Shown piece by piece: positions 44,312 to 54,879 of a DNA stretch of 64,000 bases; position 1 is the first letter of the stretch; each line of letters starts with the position of its first letter. A program made the translations under genes and the position numbers. A model generated the notes under the pieces. It saw only the letters and a program-made list of their open reading frames with translations. It searched no databases and was not told the DNA's origin. The stretch is from Trueperella abortisuis (GTDB lineage: Bacteria; Actinomycetota; Actinomycetes; Actinomycetales; Actinomycetaceae): assembly GCF_030811095.1 (NCBI RefSeq), contig NZ_JAUSQL010000001.1, forward strand, positions 372,001-436,000, given 5' to 3'.

Positions 44312-45099
44312 TAGGCACCTACCTTCGTGGTTGTGGCCGGGGCAATGAACGGTTCGTCTTCGGTGCCGGCGAGCACCTCGGCTAGGTGCATGGCGCGGAT
44401 CCCGGAGCGGGTGCGGGACAGGCCGCCGGCGATGTTCATCAGGCACGAGTAGTCGCCGGCCACCAGGATTTCGGCGCCGGTGGACTTGATGTTGGCCATC
44501 TTGTCCGCGAGCATGGCCGAGGAGACGTCGGGGTTCTTGACGGAGAACGTGCCGCCGAAGCCGCAGCACACGTCGGAGTCGGGGAGCGGGATGTAGTCGA
44601 TGCCGTCGACCGCCTTGATCAGCTGTAGCGGCTTGTCGCCAACCTTGGCCACGCGCAGCGAGTGGCACGTGGTGTGGTAGGTGACGCGGTGCGGGAAGTA
44701 CGCCCCGACGTCGACCATCCCCAACACGTCGACGATGAGTTCGGGCAGGTCGTAGGTCATCGCGGCGAGCTTGTCCGCCTTCGCCGCGAGGGCGAGGTGT
44801 CCGAGCTCGCGGGCCACCATGGCCTGCTGGGTGCGGATCGATCCGGTGCAGGAACCGGAGGGGGCGACGATCGCGTCCCACTCGCCGTCGAGTGCGGGCT
44901 CGAAGACGCGCACGTGATTCTCGATGAGGGGCAGGGCCTCGGGGAAGTAGCCGGTGTTGACGTGCATTTGCCCGCAGCACGCCTGCTCTTGCGGGAAGAT
45001 GACCTCGTGGCCGAGGCGGCGCAGGAGATGCACCGTCGCTTGCGCGGCCTGCGGGAACATGACGTCGTTCATGCAGGTGGAAAAGAGTGCGATTCTCAT
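44311..45099 (-). CDS. lutA: Lactate utilisation protein LutA (Cys-rich, heterodisulfide-reductase-like)
   Basis: A 262-residue protein with two CCG-type domains: QEQACCGQMHVNTGY and SDVCCGFGGTFSVKNPDVSS. It also has APSGSCTGSI and TYHTTCHSLR. This is the standard LutA/YkgE pattern. ATG 45099 (MRIALFSTCMND) follows lctP by 11 bp. Confidence 0.93.
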   Translation of the reverse strand: MRIALFSTCMNDVMFPQAAQATVHLLRRLGHEVIFPQEQACCGQMHVNTGYFPEALPLIENHVRVFEPALDGEWDAIVAPSGSCTGSIRTQQAMVARELGHLALAAKADKLAAMTYDLPELIVDVLGMVDVGAYFPHRVTYHTTCHSLRVAKVGDKPLQLIKAVDGIDYIPLPDSDVCCGFGGTFSVKNPDVSSAMLADKMANIKSTGAEILVAGDYSCLMNIAGGLSRTRSGIRAMHLAEVLAGTEDEPFIAPATTTKVGA

Positions 45100-45110
45100 G
45101 GTGAACCTTT

Positions 45111-46760
45111 CTATGCAATGAGGAATCCGAAGATCCCATTGGAGGCGAGGACTGTGATCAGGCCCAGCAGGACGATGAGGCCGATGGAGTAGGGGGCGGC
45201 CTTGCGCAGAATCTCCGACTCGGAGCCCTCGGACTTGACGGCCCCCGCCGCGATGGCGAGGTTCTGGGGGCTGACGATCTTGCCGATGCCGCCGCCGATC
45301 TCGTTGACGCCGAGGAGGAGGCGGGTGGGCAGGTCGGCTGCCTGAGCGGCGGTGGCCTGCAGGTTGCCGAAGAGGGCGCCAGCCGAGGTGGCTGAGCCGG
45401 TGACGGCGGTGCCGATCCAGCCCAATACGGGGGAGAGGAAGGCGAAGGCTGCGCCCGTGCCGGCGAGCCAGGCGCCGATCGCGACCGTCTGGCCGGAGAA
45501 GTTCATGACGTAGGCCAAGGCCATGACCAGGCAGATCGTGAGGATCGCGATGCGGAGGTTGACCACCGTGGTGAGGAGGGCGCGCATGCCGGAGGCGAAG
45601 GGAAGCTGGAAGCGTCCGCTCGTGCGCGAGTAGACGATTGCCACCACAACTCCGGTGAGGAAGAGCATCGTTCCGGGTGAGGACAGCCACGGCAGGGTGA
45701 AGGTGACCGAGGAGTTCTGCTGGCCGTTCAACCCCATGACGCCGGCCAGACCCGGCCAGGTGAATGAGATGTCCGTGGAGGACAGCGCGGCCGGCACGTC
45801 GACCCCGACTCGCCACAGCTTGGCCACCGCGAAGACGATGACGACCAGCCAGTAGGGCAGCAGGCCGAGGAGGACCCGGCCGCCCGAGAGTTTCTCGTCG
45901 GCCTCGGGGGAGCGTAGCTCGTCGGGTGTTGTCGGGGACCAGAAGCGCGCCAGCGTGGCGAGGGCCGCGAAAGACAGGAGGGAGCCGACGACGGCGGCGA
46001 GCTCGTAGGACAGGAAGTTAGAGGTGAGGAAGATGCCGGCGGCCATCCCGAGCCAGGCGGCGAGCGCGGCGAACCAGGCGTCCTTGATACCGCGAATCCC
46101 GTCCATGATGAAAAGCATGAGGAAGGGGACGATGATGAGCAGGAACGGGGTGATGCGGCCCATCGTGGCGCCCACCAGGTTCGGGTCTTCGCCTCCGAGC
46201 TTGGCCACGGTGGTGACGGGGATCGCCATCGCGCCGAAGCCGACGTTGAGGGCGTTGCCCACCATCACGGCGATCGCGGCGCGGATCGGGGGAAGGCCGA
46301 GCGCCCACATCATCGTGCAGGCGATCGCCACCGGGGCGCCGAAGCCGGCCAAGCCCTCGAGCAGGCCGCAAAACGCGTAGCCGATGAGGAGGCCCTGGAT
46401 GCGCATATCGCCCTTGCCGACGGCCGAGAAGACGGCCTGGACGTCGGCGGCGCGCCCGGAGCGCTCCGTGAGGTTGTATAGCCATACCGCCATCACCACG
46501 ATGTAGATGATCGGGATGAGGCCGAAAGCGGCGCCCTCCAGCGCGGACATCCCGGCCATGGCGACCGGCATGTCGAAGCCGACCGTGGCCACGATCAGCG
46601 CTACTACGAGGGCACCGAGGGCGCACCAGTGGGTGGGGACGGAGAACACGCCGAGGCTGATGAAAAAGAAGACGAGTGGGAGAAGGCTGATAAGCGCCGT
46701 GATCATCGACGATCCGCCGATGGCCGCGGTGGAGGGCTGAAAAAGAGAAAGTGCAATCAT
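45111..46760 (-). CDS. lctP: L-lactate permease
   Basis: About 549 residues with ~12 or more helices, of the LctP/LldP family. Motifs include GFGAPVAIACTMMWALGLPP, the NALNVGFGAMAIPV loop and the C-terminal GGGIGKIVSPQNLAIAAGAV. I prefer ATG 46760 because AAGGA is 5 bp before it; ATG 46766 is too close to that site. It heads the lut operon and supplies its substrate. Confidence 0.93.
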   Translation of the reverse strand: MIALSLFQPSTAAIGGSSMITALISLLPLVFFFISLGVFSVPTHWCALGALVVALIVATVGFDMPVAMAGMSALEGAAFGLIPIIYIVVMAVWLYNLTERSGRAADVQAVFSAVGKGDMRIQGLLIGYAFCGLLEGLAGFGAPVAIACTMMWALGLPPIRAAIAVMVGNALNVGFGAMAIPVTTVAKLGGEDPNLVGATMGRITPFLLIIVPFLMLFIMDGIRGIKDAWFAALAAWLGMAAGIFLTSNFLSYELAAVVGSLLSFAALATLARFWSPTTPDELRSPEADEKLSGGRVLLGLLPYWLVVIVFAVAKLWRVGVDVPAALSSTDISFTWPGLAGVMGLNGQQNSSVTFTLPWLSSPGTMLFLTGVVVAIVYSRTSGRFQLPFASGMRALLTTVVNLRIAILTICLVMALAYVMNFSGQTVAIGAWLAGTGAAFAFLSPVLGWIGTAVTGSATSAGALFGNLQATAAQAADLPTRLLLGVNEIGGGIGKIVSPQNLAIAAGAVKSEGSESEILRKAAPYSIGLIVLLGLITVLASNGIFGFLIA

Positions 46761-46827
46761 AAACATCCTTGTTGAAGATTTCTTCGTTCAGTGTAATGAA
46801 ACACCGCTCACCGTCCTAGCCGACAGC

Positions 46828-46846
46828 CGGGCAAATGCCCGTTTTT
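46828..46846 (+). terminator. Weak terminator-like hairpin between lctP and lysX
   Basis: CGGGC-AAAT-GCCCG followed by five T residues. The short stem faces lysX in a divergent intergenic region, where a terminator is not expected; leader attenuation is possible but unsupported. Confidence 0.25.
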
Positions 46847-46888
46847 ACGTAAGATTTTACTTGCACAAATAGCCAGGTATGAGGCGGG

Positions 46889-46917
46889 TTTACCTCTGGC
46901 ATCTACCACGGTATGAC
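46889..46917 (+). promoter_or_regulatory. Candidate lysX promoter
   Basis: TTTACC, 17-bp spacer, TATGAC, ending 34 bp before the chosen lysX start. Confidence 0.3.
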
Positions 46918-46951
46918 AAGGGTGTGCTGAAACCGGTTTTACGATCGGGGT

Positions 46952-49900
46952 ATGCATACGTCGATGGATATGGACAGCCCATGTCAGCCCGCGAGCGCCG
47001 GCCAGGAGGCCGTCGCTCGCTTCTTCACTTTCCTTCTTCAGGTGGTGGCCACATGGAATATCGTCGGTCTGCTCGTTGAGCGCGTGGCGCCGGGCGTGGC
47101 GGACGCGATCTCGGAGGTCTTCTGGCTGACGAACATTTCCGCCGATCCGTCCCTCATCTGGGGGCTGGTCAACGGGCTTCTGGCTTCGGGCTTCATGCGC
47201 CGCCAGCGTGCGGCGATGATCAGTTTTGTAGTCATCTTCCAAGCGAGCACCATCGCCCTTGCCGTCCCGCTCATCCCGATGTGGGAGGACTTCGTGGACG
47301 TGGGTGCGGGCGAGGAACAGTTGAGCTTCTACCTCTTCCTCGGCGGTACGGCCTTCGCCCTCGTCTCGGTGATCCTGCTGCTCTGGTCGCTTCCGGCGTT
47401 CCCGGCGCGGCTCGCGCGCGGGGCGTGGCTGCGGGCGCTCGCGGTCGGTATTGGCGGGGCCGCGATCGGCTACATTTATGCCTACCTCAGCGCCGTCATG
47501 GCTCACCACATGCCCTACCTCGCGGCGGCGAAGTGGGCGGCCGCGGCGGTTGTCAACGCGGATCCCACCAGTAGTCCCTACAACGTGGCTTACGACGCCG
47601 GCTGGTTGACCTACCTGATTGCCGAGGTGATCGTGGTGGCCAGCTTGCTCGGCGCGATCTCCACCTTCTTCCGGGCGGATGCCCGCCAGGTTGCCCGCCA
47701 GGTTGATTCCGAGGTCGCCGCTCGCACGATGCTGCTTCACGACGACGACGCGGACTCCCTGTCCTACTTCGCCACCCGGGACGACCGCCGTCTCACCACC
47801 AGCCCTAACGGGCGAGCCGCGATCTCGTGGAAGGTGACCAACGGCGTCGCGCTGGCGGGAGGTGACCCGCTCGGTGACCGGCAGTCTTGGGCGGAGGCGA
47901 TCACTACCTGGAAGCTCGTGGCTCGCCGCCACGGCTGGGTGCCCGCTGTCATTTCCGCCTCCGAGGATGGGGCACGCGCATATCAGGATGCCGGCATGCA
48001 CCTCATCGCGATGGGGGATGAGTCGGTCATCTACCCCGGCGATTTTTCCTTGAGCAAGAACAAGCCCGTCCGTCGCGCGATCGCCGGCCCGCGCAACGCG
48101 GGCTACACCGTGCGTATTCGCCGCCAGGAGGACATTGACGCCGATGAGCTGGCCGAGCTCGCCGCCTGCGCTGATCGTTGGCGCGTTGGCGAGGAGCGCG
48201 GGTTTTCCATGGCGCTCGGCAGGCTGGGGGACCCACGCGACCCCCGAATCCTCGTGGTCACCGCCCACGATGCCGCCGGCGAGGTCCGTTCCCTGCTGAC
48301 GTTCGTGCCGTGGGGCAGGCGCGGGGTTTCCCTTGACTTCATGCGTCGTTCGCCCAACGCCGCCTCCGGGGTCAACGAGCTGATGATGACCGAGCTCATG
48401 CAGAACGCGGAGAACCTGGCCATCGACCGTATCTCGCTGAACTTCGCCATGTTCCGCTCCGCCTTCGAGGTCAGTGAGCGGGTGGGCGCCAGCCCGTTGC
48501 AGCGCCTGAACTACCGCGTCCTCATGATCGCCTCGCGCTGGTGGCAGTTGCACTCGCTGTACGAGTCCAACGCGAAGTACAACCCCGTGTGGAAGCGCCG
48601 CCTCATGTGCTACAGCTCCGCTCAGCAGCTCACCCGCACCCTCATCGCCTGCGGGCGCGCCGAGGGTTTCGTGCCCGACGTCCCCCAGGCGTTCCGGCGT
48701 CGTAACGCCGTTTCGGTGTCGGAGACGTATGTCAACGACGTCGTCGCCCGCATGCAGCCCATTATCGAGGGGATCCTCAACCCGTCGGCGATTGAACCCA
48801 AGCGCAACGAGCAGCAGCGCGTGCGCATTGCCAAGCTCAAGACGCTGGAGGGCGCGGGTATGGACCCCTACCCGCCGGCCGTCCCGCACACCGCCTCGAT
48901 CGCGCAGATCAAGCGTGGAGCGGACGGGGCTGCGGACGCGGGCGAGGCCTCGATCGTGGGACGCATCTTGCGCATCCGCGACCACGGCGGCATCATCTTT
49001 GCCGACCTGCGCGAGGGCACCGACGAGCTACAGATCAGCCTCGAACGTTCCGGCACGGCCGATATGAAGCTGTGGAGGGCGGGCGTGGACCGCGGCGACG
49101 TCGTCTCCGTGACCGGCCGTCTTGGCGCCTCCCGCACCGGTGAGCCCACCTTCGCGGTGGACGCCTGGGTGATGGCGGCTAAGTCGCTGGTGGCTCCGCC
49201 GGACAAGTTCCTCGGCGTGGCCGACCCCGAGGCGCGCCTGCGCAACCGCCACATGTATCTGGCCACCGATGCCGGTGCGTGGAACCGGCTGTACACGCGT
49301 TCGGCGGCGGTTAAGGCGGTGCGTGATTTCCTCGCCGGGCGCGACTATATCGAGGTGGAGACCCCGATCCTTCAGCGCGTCCATGGCGGCGCGAATGCTC
49401 GCCCGTTCGCCACGCACATCAACGCCTACGACCTCAACCTCACCATGCGCATTGCCCCCGAGCTCTTCCTCAAGCGGTTGTGCGTGGCCGGCGTGGAGAG
49501 GGTCTTCGAGCTCGGCCGTAACTTCCGCAACGAGGGCGCCGACGCCACCCACAACCCCGAGTTCACCTCGCTGGAGGCCTACGAGGCCTACGGTGATTAC
49601 CTCTCGATGCGCGAGCTCACCCGCGAACTGATCATCGCCGCCGCCACCGCGGTCCATGGCTCGCCCCGCGTGCCGCGCCCGGGTGGGGGCTGGCTCGACA
49701 TCTCCGGGCCGTGGCGCTCGATCACGGTTCACGACGCCGTCTCCGAGGCCTGCGGCCAGCGCATCACGGCAGAGACGGGCGCGGAGGAGTTGCGCGCGCT
49801 GTGCAAGAAGTTCGACATCGAGGTCGGCGCTCACGCCACTGCCGGCGCGATGGTGACCGAGCTGTACGACGAGCTGGTCGAATCCCAGACCGAGGAGCCG

Positions 49901-50257
49901 ACCTTCTACCTCGACTTCCCCGTCGAGACCTCGCCGCTGACGGCCCCGCACCGGTCCGTGCCAGGCTTGGCCGAGCGCTGGGACCTTGTGGCCTTCGGCA
50001 TGGAGCTCGGAACCGCCTACACGGAGCTGACTGATCCGCTCGACCAGCGCGACCGCCTCACCCGCCAGTCGCTGCTGGCCGCCGCCGGGGATGCGGAGGC
50101 GATGGAGGTCGACGAGGAGTTCCTCAGCGCACTCGAGTTCGGGATGCGCCCCACCGGCGGGCTCGGCATCGGGATCGACCGCCTGACAATGTTCCTGGTC
50201 GACGGCACGATCCGCGACACGCTGGCCTTCCCCTTCGTCAAGCCCGCCGCGCAGTAG
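46952..50257 (+). CDS. lysX: Bifunctional lysylphosphatidylglycerol synthetase/lysine--tRNA ligase LysX
   Basis: A 1,101-residue fusion. The N-terminal membrane part (to about residue 250) has several helices. The MprF-like GNAT domain follows (KVTNGVALAGGDPLGD, SLDFMRRSPNAASGVNELMM). From about residue 630 there is a class II lysyl-tRNA synthetase: an OB-fold anticodon domain, then ETPILQRVHGGANARPF, RIAPELFLKRL, GRNFRNEG and the motif 3 GIGIDRLTMFLV. The product lysinylates phosphatidylglycerol and lowers surface charge. Mycobacterial LysX is ~1,170 residues, so the N-terminus is slightly shorter here. Several in-frame ATGs near the start leave it uncertain by ~10 residues. Confidence 0.92.
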   Translation: MHTSMDMDSPCQPASAGQEAVARFFTFLLQVVATWNIVGLLVERVAPGVADAISEVFWLTNISADPSLIWGLVNGLLASGFMRRQRAAMISFVVIFQASTIALAVPLIPMWEDFVDVGAGEEQLSFYLFLGGTAFALVSVILLLWSLPAFPARLARGAWLRALAVGIGGAAIGYIYAYLSAVMAHHMPYLAAAKWAAAAVVNADPTSSPYNVAYDAGWLTYLIAEVIVVASLLGAISTFFRADARQVARQVDSEVAARTMLLHDDDADSLSYFATRDDRRLTTSPNGRAAISWKVTNGVALAGGDPLGDRQSWAEAITTWKLVARRHGWVPAVISASEDGARAYQDAGMHLIAMGDESVIYPGDFSLSKNKPVRRAIAGPRNAGYTVRIRRQEDIDADELAELAACADRWRVGEERGFSMALGRLGDPRDPRILVVTAHDAAGEVRSLLTFVPWGRRGVSLDFMRRSPNAASGVNELMMTELMQNAENLAIDRISLNFAMFRSAFEVSERVGASPLQRLNYRVLMIASRWWQLHSLYESNAKYNPVWKRRLMCYSSAQQLTRTLIACGRAEGFVPDVPQAFRRRNAVSVSETYVNDVVARMQPIIEGILNPSAIEPKRNEQQRVRIAKLKTLEGAGMDPYPPAVPHTASIAQIKRGADGAADAGEASIVGRILRIRDHGGIIFADLREGTDELQISLERSGTADMKLWRAGVDRGDVVSVTGRLGASRTGEPTFAVDAWVMAAKSLVAPPDKFLGVADPEARLRNRHMYLATDAGAWNRLYTRSAAVKAVRDFLAGRDYIEVETPILQRVHGGANARPFATHINAYDLNLTMRIAPELFLKRLCVAGVERVFELGRNFRNEGADATHNPEFTSLEAYEAYGDYLSMRELTRELIIAAATAVHGSPRVPRPGGGWLDISGPWRSITVHDAVSEACGQRITAETGAEELRALCKKFDIEVGAHATAGAMVTELYDELVESQTEEPTFYLDFPVETSPLTAPHRSVPGLAERWDLVAFGMELGTAYTELTDPLDQRDRLTRQSLLAAAGDAEAMEVDEEFLSALEFGMRPTGGLGIGIDRLTMFLVDGTIRDTLAFPFVKPAAQ

Positions 50258-50270
50258 TCGCGGACGCGAG

Positions 50271-50930
50271 CTAGCGGGAGAGGATCAGCCCCGCGACCTC
50301 CGCCGGGTGGGTGATCGGGAAGAGGTGGTTCCACCCGCGCACCTCGATCAGTTCGCTGCCGATCTGGCGGGCGAACGCGCGCTGCGCGGAGCGGTACGAG
50401 CTGGCCCCGGCGCGGGGAAGCGCGCAGATGTGTAACGTCGGCGGGAGCGGACGCTCCAGCTTGAGCGCCACCCGGTCCTGGAGTTGGGAGAGCTGTGCGA
50501 GCTGGGATGTGATGACCTCCAGCCCGGCGGGAGTGCCGTAGCGGGCGCGGCGTTCGGCCCCCGAGAGCGGATCCGTGCCGGTCATGGCCACCATCGCCAC
50601 CTTGCGTACGGCCGCCCCGAGCGGGGCCGCGAAGTGCGGAACCCGCAGGTGGGAGCTGGCGTCCCCGAGCGTGGTGGGGTCGAGGAGGGTGAGGGAGTCG
50701 GCGCCGTCGAGCGCCCAGGAGAGCGCGGCGAGCCCGCCGAGCGAGTGGCCGATGAGGTCGAGCCGCTCGGAGCCGTCGCGAACATCGGAGAGCCCGAGGA
50801 CGTGGGGTAGGTTCTCGGCGGTCAGCGGCGCGGCCCACTGGTCGACCACGACCACCCGCCCGGGCAGGCGGTCGGCCAGGTCGGCGTAGTCACGCGGAGC
50901 GAGAGCCAGTCCGGGCAGTATCACCCACAT
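50271..50930 (-). CDS. Alpha/beta hydrolase
   Basis: About 219 residues starting MWVILPGLALAPRDYADL. The nucleophile elbow is DLIGHSLGGLAALSWAL and the late His is GWNHLFPITHP. It resembles small esterases or BioH-like carboxylesterases. The start overlaps the DUF998 gene by 41 bp, implying co-transcription with it. Confidence 0.82.
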   Translation of the reverse strand: MWVILPGLALAPRDYADLADRLPGRVVVVDQWAAPLTAENLPHVLGLSDVRDGSERLDLIGHSLGGLAALSWALDGADSLTLLDPTTLGDASSHLRVPHFAAPLGAAVRKVAMVAMTGTDPLSGAERRARYGTPAGLEVITSQLAQLSQLQDRVALKLERPLPPTLHICALPRAGASSYRSAQRAFARQIGSELIEVRGWNHLFPITHPAEVAGLILSR

Positions 50931-51624
50931 GGCTACCTCCCATCCGGCAGGCAAGTTGAAGCATGAGGATCACCGAGGCGGCCACCTGGACGCGCGGCGC
51001 GATCCCCACAGGCAACCCGGTCGCGATGGCCACGAGTTGGACGGCCATCGCCACAATCGCCACCGCCGACACCGCGCGCATCGCCCACCCACCGGCGAGC
51101 AAGGCGCCCGCCGCGACCAGGACGAGCCCGAGCCCGGCCAGCGACGAGGTCAGCGTGTGTGCCAGGTGGCTGAAGGACACGCCGGCCTCGAGCTGGGCGC
51201 GACACGAGGCCTCAGATTCGGCGCAGTCCATGGGGAAACCGGCGTCCAGGACGGTCATCACGCCCGCGAGCGCCATCCCGCCCGGCACCAGCGCCCGCCT
51301 CACACGCTCCGGCACCGCCTCGACCAGCCGCCCCATCGCGCCCTGGAGTCCGCCACCGTCCGCGCCGGGCGGGAGGAAACCGGGCAGGAGGGCGCCGGCC
51401 GCGCCACGGCGTCGTGCCCCCCACAAGTAGAGCCCGACCGCGGCGAAGGCCACCCCCGCCACGGCGTCCATCGAACGCACCAACGTGGAGGAGGCCTGAT
51501 CCACCGCCGACAGCTCGGATAGATAGGACAGGGTCGGGGAGAGTGGGTAGCCCAAAAGGGCCTCCGTCAGCACGCTGGCATACGACAGCGCACCGAGGGT
51601 TAAGACAATCGCGGCAACTAACAC
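50890..51624 (-). CDS. DUF998 membrane protein
   Basis: A 244-residue protein with about six hydrophobic helices (MLVAAIVLTLGALSYASVLTE, LVPGGMALAGVMTVLDAGF, SLAGLGLVLVAAGALLAGGW). The family markers SYLSELSAVDQ and FPMDCAESE with FSHLAHT are present. Function of the family is unknown. Confidence 0.8.
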   Translation of the reverse strand: MLVAAIVLTLGALSYASVLTEALLGYPLSPTLSYLSELSAVDQASSTLVRSMDAVAGVAFAAVGLYLWGARRRGAAGALLPGFLPPGADGGGLQGAMGRLVEAVPERVRRALVPGGMALAGVMTVLDAGFPMDCAESEASCRAQLEAGVSFSHLAHTLTSSLAGLGLVLVAAGALLAGGWAMRAVSAVAIVAMAVQLVAIATGLPVGIAPRVQVAASVILMLQLACRMGGSHVGDTARTGSRSA

Positions 51625-51659
51625 ATGTAGAATCTAGCGCGTCGCGCGGCCCACCTTCG

Positions 51660-52691
51660 TCAGCCTACCGGATGAAGCGAGGGCACGATCAGCGAAAACA
51701 GGTCCTTCGGGTCCTCGGGTTCGGCCACCAGCTCGATGTCGTCGTAGTAGCCGGTGCCGGCCACGGCGTCGCGCGTGTAGCGCAGCGCCGAGAAGTCGCT
51801 CATCGCGAATCCCACGGAGTCGAACACCGTGATCTCCTCGGCCGACGTCCGGCCCGGCGCCGTGCCCGCCAGCACGTCGGCGAATTCGGTGACCGGGAAG
51901 TCGGGAGCCATCTGCTGGATCTCGCCCTCGATGCGGGTCTGCGGGGTGAACTCCACGAACACCGAGGAGCGGGTGAGGATCTTCGCCTCCAGCTCCGTCT
52001 TGCCCGGGCAGTCCCCGCCGATCGCGTTGACGTGAACCCCCGGGCGCACCTGCGCATCCGACAGGATGGTGTTGTTGGCCTTGTCGGCGGTGCAGACGGT
52101 GATGACGTCGGCCCCGGCCACGGCGTCGTCGACGCTGTCGCACACCGTGATCGCGAAGCCGAGCGGGGCGAGGTTGCGGCGGAACTTCTCCATGGCGTGC
52201 GGGTCGATGTCGAAGATGCGCAGTTCCTCAAGGCCGAGCGCGGCGCGCATGCCGAGCGCCTGGAACTCAGACTGGGAGCCGGAGCCGATGAGCGCGTGAA
52301 CCTTCGAGTCCGGGCGGGCCAGCGTGCGGGCGACGAGCGCGGAGCAGGCCGCCGTGCGCAGGGCGGTGAGCAGGGTCATTTCGGCGAGGAAGGTGGGGTA
52401 GCCATTGTCGACGTCGGCGAGCACGCCGAACGCCGTGACCGTCTGGAAGCCGCGCGCCGGGTTGGAGGGGTGCCCGTTGACGTACTTGAAGGAGTACTCC
52501 ACCGAGTTCGAGGTGGGCATCAGCTCGATCACGCCGATCGGGGAGTGGCTGGCCACGCGCGGAATTTTCTCAAACGAGTTCCAGTCGCGAAAGTCGTGGT
52601 CGAGGTAGTCCATCATCCCGGAGATGATGGCTTCCACGCCGGTGTCGAAGATCCAGCGCGACATATTCTTCACGTCAACGAAGGTGGTCAT
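51660..52691 (-). CDS. Ornithine cyclodeaminase/mu-crystallin family enzyme
   Basis: A 343-residue NAD-dependent enzyme. The dinucleotide loop is LIGSGSQSEFQALGM followed by FDIDPHAMEKF; ADVITVCTADKANNTIL and HVNAIGGDCPGKTEL follow the family. ATG 52691 (MTTFVDVKNMSRWIF) is preceded by GAAAGGA. It could convert ornithine to proline or act on another amino acid; siderophore-linked members also exist, and an iron importer lies next door, but no linkage is proved. Confidence 0.85.
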   Translation of the reverse strand: MTTFVDVKNMSRWIFDTGVEAIISGMMDYLDHDFRDWNSFEKIPRVASHSPIGVIELMPTSNSVEYSFKYVNGHPSNPARGFQTVTAFGVLADVDNGYPTFLAEMTLLTALRTAACSALVARTLARPDSKVHALIGSGSQSEFQALGMRAALGLEELRIFDIDPHAMEKFRRNLAPLGFAITVCDSVDDAVAGADVITVCTADKANNTILSDAQVRPGVHVNAIGGDCPGKTELEAKILTRSSVFVEFTPQTRIEGEIQQMAPDFPVTEFADVLAGTAPGRTSAEEITVFDSVGFAMSDFSALRYTRDAVAGTGYYDDIELVAEPEDPKDLFSLIVPSLHPVG

Positions 52692-53012
52692 GGGCGATCC
52701 TTTCGCGTTTTTCATCACATCGTAGCGCACCGCCCGGGCGCGAGCGAGCGGAGGGCGCGGGCGTGTGTGCGCGGGGGTGTGGCCGAGGCGGTCTTGCCTT
52801 GCCGCGCGAGGCCGTGGCGCGGCTTTTCGGGTGTGTCCCACGACGCCGATCGCGGGCATTCCGGGCGGCCGCGGCCGAGGATATCGGGCGGGTTGCGTTA
52901 CCGGATGCCACGTAGATGTCGCTAAGATGTTCGGCTCTGCGGTCGACGCGGCGGCGGCGATTCCTTATGCTTGGAAAGTTGGGAAGACGCGGCCAAATCC
53001 GGGGAGGTGAGG

Positions 53013-54011
53013 ATGAGCAAGCGGAGCTTTCTCGCCGGATGCATTGTCCTGGGTGTCGCTATGGTTTTCGCCGTCGCGATCGGGCCCATCCTGACCCCGC
53101 CAGGGGAGGTCGCCGCCGCCCTCGGCCGCGCGCTGACCGGTGCCTCGGTCCCCGCCTCCGACGCCCTCATCACCCACATCCGCCTCCCGCGCGTGCTCAT
53201 GGCGGCGCTCGTGGGCGGCGCGCTCGCGGTGGCCGGCGCGGCCATGCAGGCCGTGTTCCGCAATCCGCTGGCCGAGCCCGGCATCACCGGGGTGGGGACG
53301 GGAGCGGCCACGGTCGCCGTCATCGTCATCGTATCGGGGGCATTCCTGGCACACCCGATCCTCCTGCCGCTTGGCGCCTTCCTCGGGGCGCTCGCGGCGA
53401 CTGCTCTGGTCCAGGTGGCGGGTGCGCGCGGCCCACGCGCCTCGACGGCCACGATCTTGCTGGTTGGCGTGGCGATGAACTCCTTCCTCGGCGCGATCAT
53501 CGCCGCCGCCATCGCCAACGCTCCCGACGCGGAGAACGCCCGCTCCGCGATCTTCTGGCTCAACGGCGACCTCGCGGGCCGCACCATGTCCGACGTCGCG
53601 CTCGTGGCCGGGCCCGTGGTGATCGGCGCGCTCGGGGTGGGCTTGTACGCACGCGAACTCAACATGCTCTCGCTGGGTGCCTCCACCGCGCAGAGCTCCG
53701 GTGTGGCCGTGCGGCGGGTGTCCCACACGGTGCTCGCCTTCGCGGCGCTGGCCACCGCCGGGGCCGTGGCCACCACCGGGGTGATCTCCTTCGTCGGACT
53801 GGTGGTCCCGCACCTGATCCGGCTGGTGAGGGGAGAGAACTACCGGATGCTCATCCCCGCATCTTTCATCGTCGGCGCGATCTTCCTCATCGTGGCCGAC
53901 ACCGCGGCGCGCATGGTCTTCAAGCCGGTGGTGCTGCAGACCGGCGTCGTGACGGCTCTGGTGGGCGCGCCGATGCTCCTCTTCCTCGTGCTCCGGCAGG
54001 ATCGCCGATGA
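53013..54011 (+). CDS. Iron/siderophore ABC transporter permease (FecCD family)
   Basis: A 332-residue permease with ~10 helices. The signatures [37 protein letters not shown] and [16 protein letters not shown] are typical of BtuC/FecD/HmuU proteins. GGGGAGGTGAGG precedes ATG 53013. It overlaps the ATPase gene by 4 bp. Only one permease gene is present, so a homodimer is expected. Confidence 0.92.
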   Translation: MSKRSFLAGCIVLGVAMVFAVAIGPILTPPGEVAAALGRALTGASVPASDALITHIRLPRVLMAALVGGALAVAGAAMQAVFRNPLAEPGITGVGTGAATVAVIVIVSGAFLAHPILLPLGAFLGALAATALVQVAGARGPRASTATILLVGVAMNSFLGAIIAAAIANAPDAENARSAIFWLNGDLAGRTMSDVALVAGPVVIGALGVGLYARELNMLSLGASTAQSSGVAVRRVSHTVLAFAALATAGAVATTGVISFVGLVVPHLIRLVRGENYRMLIPASFIVGAIFLIVADTAARMVFKPVVLQTGVVTALVGAPMLLFLVLRQDRR

Positions 54012-54811
54012 GCGCGGCGGGCACGGTGAGCGCGCTGAGTCTGCGCGGGTTGCGCGTGAGCTACGGCGAGCGGCAGGTGGTGGACATCGATCAGCTCGAG
54101 CTTGACGCCGGGCAGATCGTGGGGCTCATCGGCCCGAACGGGGCGGGCAAGTCCACTCTGGTCAAGGCGATCCTCGGGCTGGTGCCCGCCGCCGGAGAGG
54201 TCGAGGTCGGCGGGCAGAACCTCGCCCGGCTGCCGGTGCGCCAGCGCGCCGCGCGCGTGGCCTACCTCGCCCAAGACTCCCTTCGTGGCTCGGCCTTCAC
54301 CGGGCGCGAGGTCGTGGAAATGGGCCGGTATGCGGCCCTGCCGCGCTTCGGTTCGCTCAGTGCCGACGACGACGCCCGCGTCAGCGCCGCTCTCGCGGCC
54401 ACCGGCGCGGGAGCCTGGGCCGAGCGCCCCACCCGGCAGACCTCCGGCGGGGAACGCCAGCTGACCGGCCTGGCCCGCGCCCTCGCGCAAGACGCCCCGC
54501 TCCTTCTGCTCGACGAGCCCGTCTCCGCCCTCGACCTCTCTCACGCCGTGGCCGTGCTCAAGGTGCTACGCCCGTGGGTGGCGGCTGACCGCCGTCGGAC
54601 CGTCGTCGCCGTGCTACACGATCTGACGCTGTCGGCGCGATTCTGCGACGAGCTCGTCCTCCTCCAGCCTCGGCCAGGCGGGGCGCGGATCCGCGCCCGC
54701 GGCGCACCCGGCGAGGTGCTCAGCCCGGAGGTGATCGAGGAGGTCTACGGCGCGCCCGTCGACGTCCGGCTCTCCGAGGTGACGGGCACGCCCGTCGTAA
54801 CCCCGCTCTAA
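54008..54811 (+). CDS. Iron/siderophore ABC transporter ATPase
   Basis: A 267-residue FecE-like ATPase: Walker [12 protein letters not shown], signature [15 protein letters not shown], Walker [15 protein letters not shown]-loop VLHDLTL. It is translationally coupled to the permease. Confidence 0.92.
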   Translation: MSAAGTVSALSLRGLRVSYGERQVVDIDQLELDAGQIVGLIGPNGAGKSTLVKAILGLVPAAGEVEVGGQNLARLPVRQRAARVAYLAQDSLRGSAFTGREVVEMGRYAALPRFGSLSADDDARVSAALAATGAGAWAERPTRQTSGGERQLTGLARALAQDAPLLLLDEPVSALDLSHAVAVLKVLRPWVAADRRRTVVAVLHDLTLSARFCDELVLLQPRPGGARIRARGAPGEVLSPEVIEEVYGAPVDVRLSEVTGTPVVTPL

Positions 54812-54879
54812 CCCCCCTCTCCGCCGCAGCGCACGCAGCTTTTCCATCTGTCATGCAAAACACACAAGAAAGGTTCACC

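Noticed and set aside
44314..45139. Upstream extension of the lutB reading frame
   Set aside because: It is an out-of-frame shadow of lutA with Arg/Pro-rich nonsense; LutB begins at ATG 44311.
52916..54007. Long open frame joining the permease region to the ATPase
   Set aside because: Arg/Gly-rich shadow of the FecCD permease; the ATPase starts at ATG 54008 with normal family sequence.
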